DNA of 6,656 bases, from assembly GCA_903853735.1 (NCBI GenBank), contig CAINUH010000305.1:1-6656 (forward strand), read 5' to 3'. The notes beneath the pieces were generated by a model that was not told where the DNA came from, did not search any database, and was given only the letters and a program-made list of their open reading frames with translations. The stretch is from an uncultured Desulfomonile sp. (lineage in GTDB: Bacteria > Desulfobacterota > Desulfomonilia > Desulfomonilales > Desulfomonilaceae). The translations under genes were made by a program, and so were the position numbers. Positions 5,679-6,656 of this stretch are shown one piece after another (the stretch's first letter is position 1; the number at the start of each line of letters is the position of its first letter).

Positions 5679-6656
5679 AGAACTACAGGTTTGTTCTTCA
5701 GGAGGCGCTTCTGACTCAGGCGCCTTCTCTTCTTGGGGTTCCATCTCACTGATCGAAGCCAAGCAGTTCTGCTGTAAAATTTGTATCTTTGTGGCCCCTA
5801 CCGTCATAGCCAAAGCCATCGTTTCCTGGAGTTCTTCGTCCGTTGCGCCTAGGCGCCTTGCAACTGCAAGGCAGTAGCGGGTTCAAGGGTCACATCCAGC
5901 AGCTAGCGAAGCCCCTAGGGCAATGAGGTGCTTTGTCTTACGATCAAGCGCTCCTACCACATAAGCCTCTTCAAAGAATTCCTGATACTTATCTAGCGCA
6001 GCCATTGAGTCTACCCTCCGCTCAGAGATTGACGCAGCCAGTTTCACAGCTTTAAACAACATACCCTTGGTAACTGGAGAGCTATTAAATCCCGTCTCGG
6101 ATACCATTTCCGCATCTCCAAAACCAGCCTCTTTTATCATCGCCAGGAAATCCTTTCCCGGTATGGCCCCGCCCATTCACCCGGCCCAGGTGTCAACTCG
6201 TGCTTTGACATCCCCCGATAGATAGCCTGTGAGGATCTGGTCGGCCATCATGAGCCGTCCACCAGATTTCATTACCCGAAAAACATCTTTCAATGCTTTC
6301 AGTTTGTCAGGTATGAGGTTAAAGGCTCCACTGGAAATAACGACATCGAAGTCATTATCAGGCAAGGGTAAATTCTCAGCAGAGGACTCTCGGAAGGAAA
6401 CGTTTTTGAGATTCGTCCGGCTAAGGTTTTGTCTAGCCCTCTCCACCATCTCGGAACTCATATCTACGCCAACTACCTTCCCTGCGGGTCCTACCATCAT
6501 AGCGGCAATCATTGTATCTACTCCGCCACCACAACCAATATCCAGGACGCTCTCTCCCTCGCGGATTTCACCGATGGATAAAGGATTCCCCACACCGCAG
6601 AATGATTCCAAGGCAGATTCAGGTAAGTCTTGAAGAATGACAGGGTCATACTTCAA
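5676..6656 (-). CDS. ArsM-like SAM methyltransferase fused to CMD/AhpD-like domain, selenoprotein with in-frame UGAs (5' partial)
   Basis: One reading frame of 326 visible residues runs in from the right edge and is broken only by TGA at 6179-6177 and 5885-5883. The first half is a class I SAM methyltransferase (VLDIGCGGGVDT is motif I, GVDMS is the acidic loop, FDVVISSGAFNLIPD is motif IV), with ESFCGVGNP before it, as in arsenite methyltransferases. WAG-U-MGGA puts Sec160 where AS3MT and ArsM have an essential As-binding Cys. After a short link comes a CMD domain with LGASLAAGCDP-U-TRYC (C255, U258, C262) and LGATDEELQETMALAM. A Pro/Glu-rich tail ends in TCSS before a third TGA. If that is also Sec, the gene ends at 5652. 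The TTG at the edge looks internal, so the true start is outside. Numbering is from the edge. I infer metalloid (arsenic or selenium) methylation with built-in redox recycling. The alternative, a pseudogene with nonsense mutations, is less likely given clean reading frame and hairpins. Confidence 0.82.
5855..5885 (-). promoter_or_regulatory. Second UGA (Sec258, CMD domain) with bacterial SECIS-like hairpin
   Basis: TGA at 5885-5883 is followed after 10 nt by GCCTTGC (5872-5866), loop AGUU, and GCAAGGC (5861-5855). This is a perfect 7 bp stem. The apical loop begins 18 nt after the UGA and contains GU near its start, as in the classic fdhF-type element bound by SelB. Coding continues past the UGA with TRYC and a typical CMD helix, so the codon lies mid-domain rather than at a natural end. 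Confidence 0.75.
6143..6179 (-). promoter_or_regulatory. First UGA (Sec160, methyltransferase) with bacterial SECIS-like hairpin
   Basis: TGA at 6179-6177 is followed after 15 nt by CCGGGAAA (6161-6154), loop GGA, and TTTCCTGG (6150-6143). The stem is 8 bp with one G-U wobble. The loop begins 24 nt after the UGA and its first base is G, in the range of bacterial SECIS elements. An ATG directly follows the UGA, which explains why gene callers start a new ORF there, but no ribosome-binding site precedes it and the domain would be cut in half. Confidence 0.75.

Noticed and set aside
5845..5856. 12 bp perfect palindrome GCGCCTAGGCGC
   Set aside because: It lies inside the CMD coding sequence, directly beyond the second SECIS stem, and has no sign of regulatory use.
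5883..6176. Independent small gene starting at the ATG just after the first TGA
   Set aside because: It has no ribosome-binding site, begins in the middle of a methyltransferase domain and is in frame with the upstream segment, so it is part of the selenoprotein.

Overview
The window reads as a mid-GC bacterial chromosome fragment. It carries four ordinary genes plus one gene that conventional calling splits at in-frame UGA codons. The mix of an anaerobic-type sulfatase maturase, a cytosolic Cys-type sulfatase and a probable multi-selenocysteine protein suggests an anaerobic or microaerophilic, selenocysteine-using bacterium. A Desulfobacterota-like lineage is my guess. That is inference, since no rRNA or marker gene is present.

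Layout, left to right. A metal-dependent amidohydrolase lies on the plus strand (180-1064). It converges with a minus-strand block. In transcription order, right to left, that block is: an ArsM-like methyltransferase fused to a CMD/AhpD-like domain (right edge to 5676 or 5652, 5' end outside the window); a 420 bp gap; the anaerobic sulfatase maturase with a C-terminal SEC-C zinc motif (5229-3880); a cytosolic arylsulfatase with a CTAGR active-site motif (3777-2287); a strong terminator-like hairpin (2231-2265); and a BASS/SBF-family transporter (2107-1235).

The most notable signal is the right-hand gene. Two apparent ORFs (6656-6177 and 6176-5883) and a stretch with no start codon (5882-5679) lie in one reading frame, separated only by single TGA codons. 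The first TGA falls exactly where arsenite methyltransferases carry their essential As-binding Cys (WAG-U-MGGA compared with GEC-LGGA in AS3MT). The second falls at the second Cys of the CMD CxxC (GCDP-U-TRYC). Each TGA is followed by a hairpin whose small, G-containing apical loop begins 17-23 nt downstream, as expected of a bacterial SECIS. A third TGA at the C-terminus reads as a CxxU tail (TCSS-U) and also has a well-placed hairpin, so the protein may hold two or three selenocysteines.

How the genes work together: the maturase and sulfatase form a clear functional pair, in which the radical-SAM enzyme converts the sulfatase Cys to formylglycine in the cytoplasm. The BASS transporter and amidohydrolase could handle the organic anion substrate or product, but this rests on proximity alone. 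The methyltransferase-CMD selenoprotein probably acts in arsenic or related metalloid/selenium methylation and is likely a separate transcription unit.
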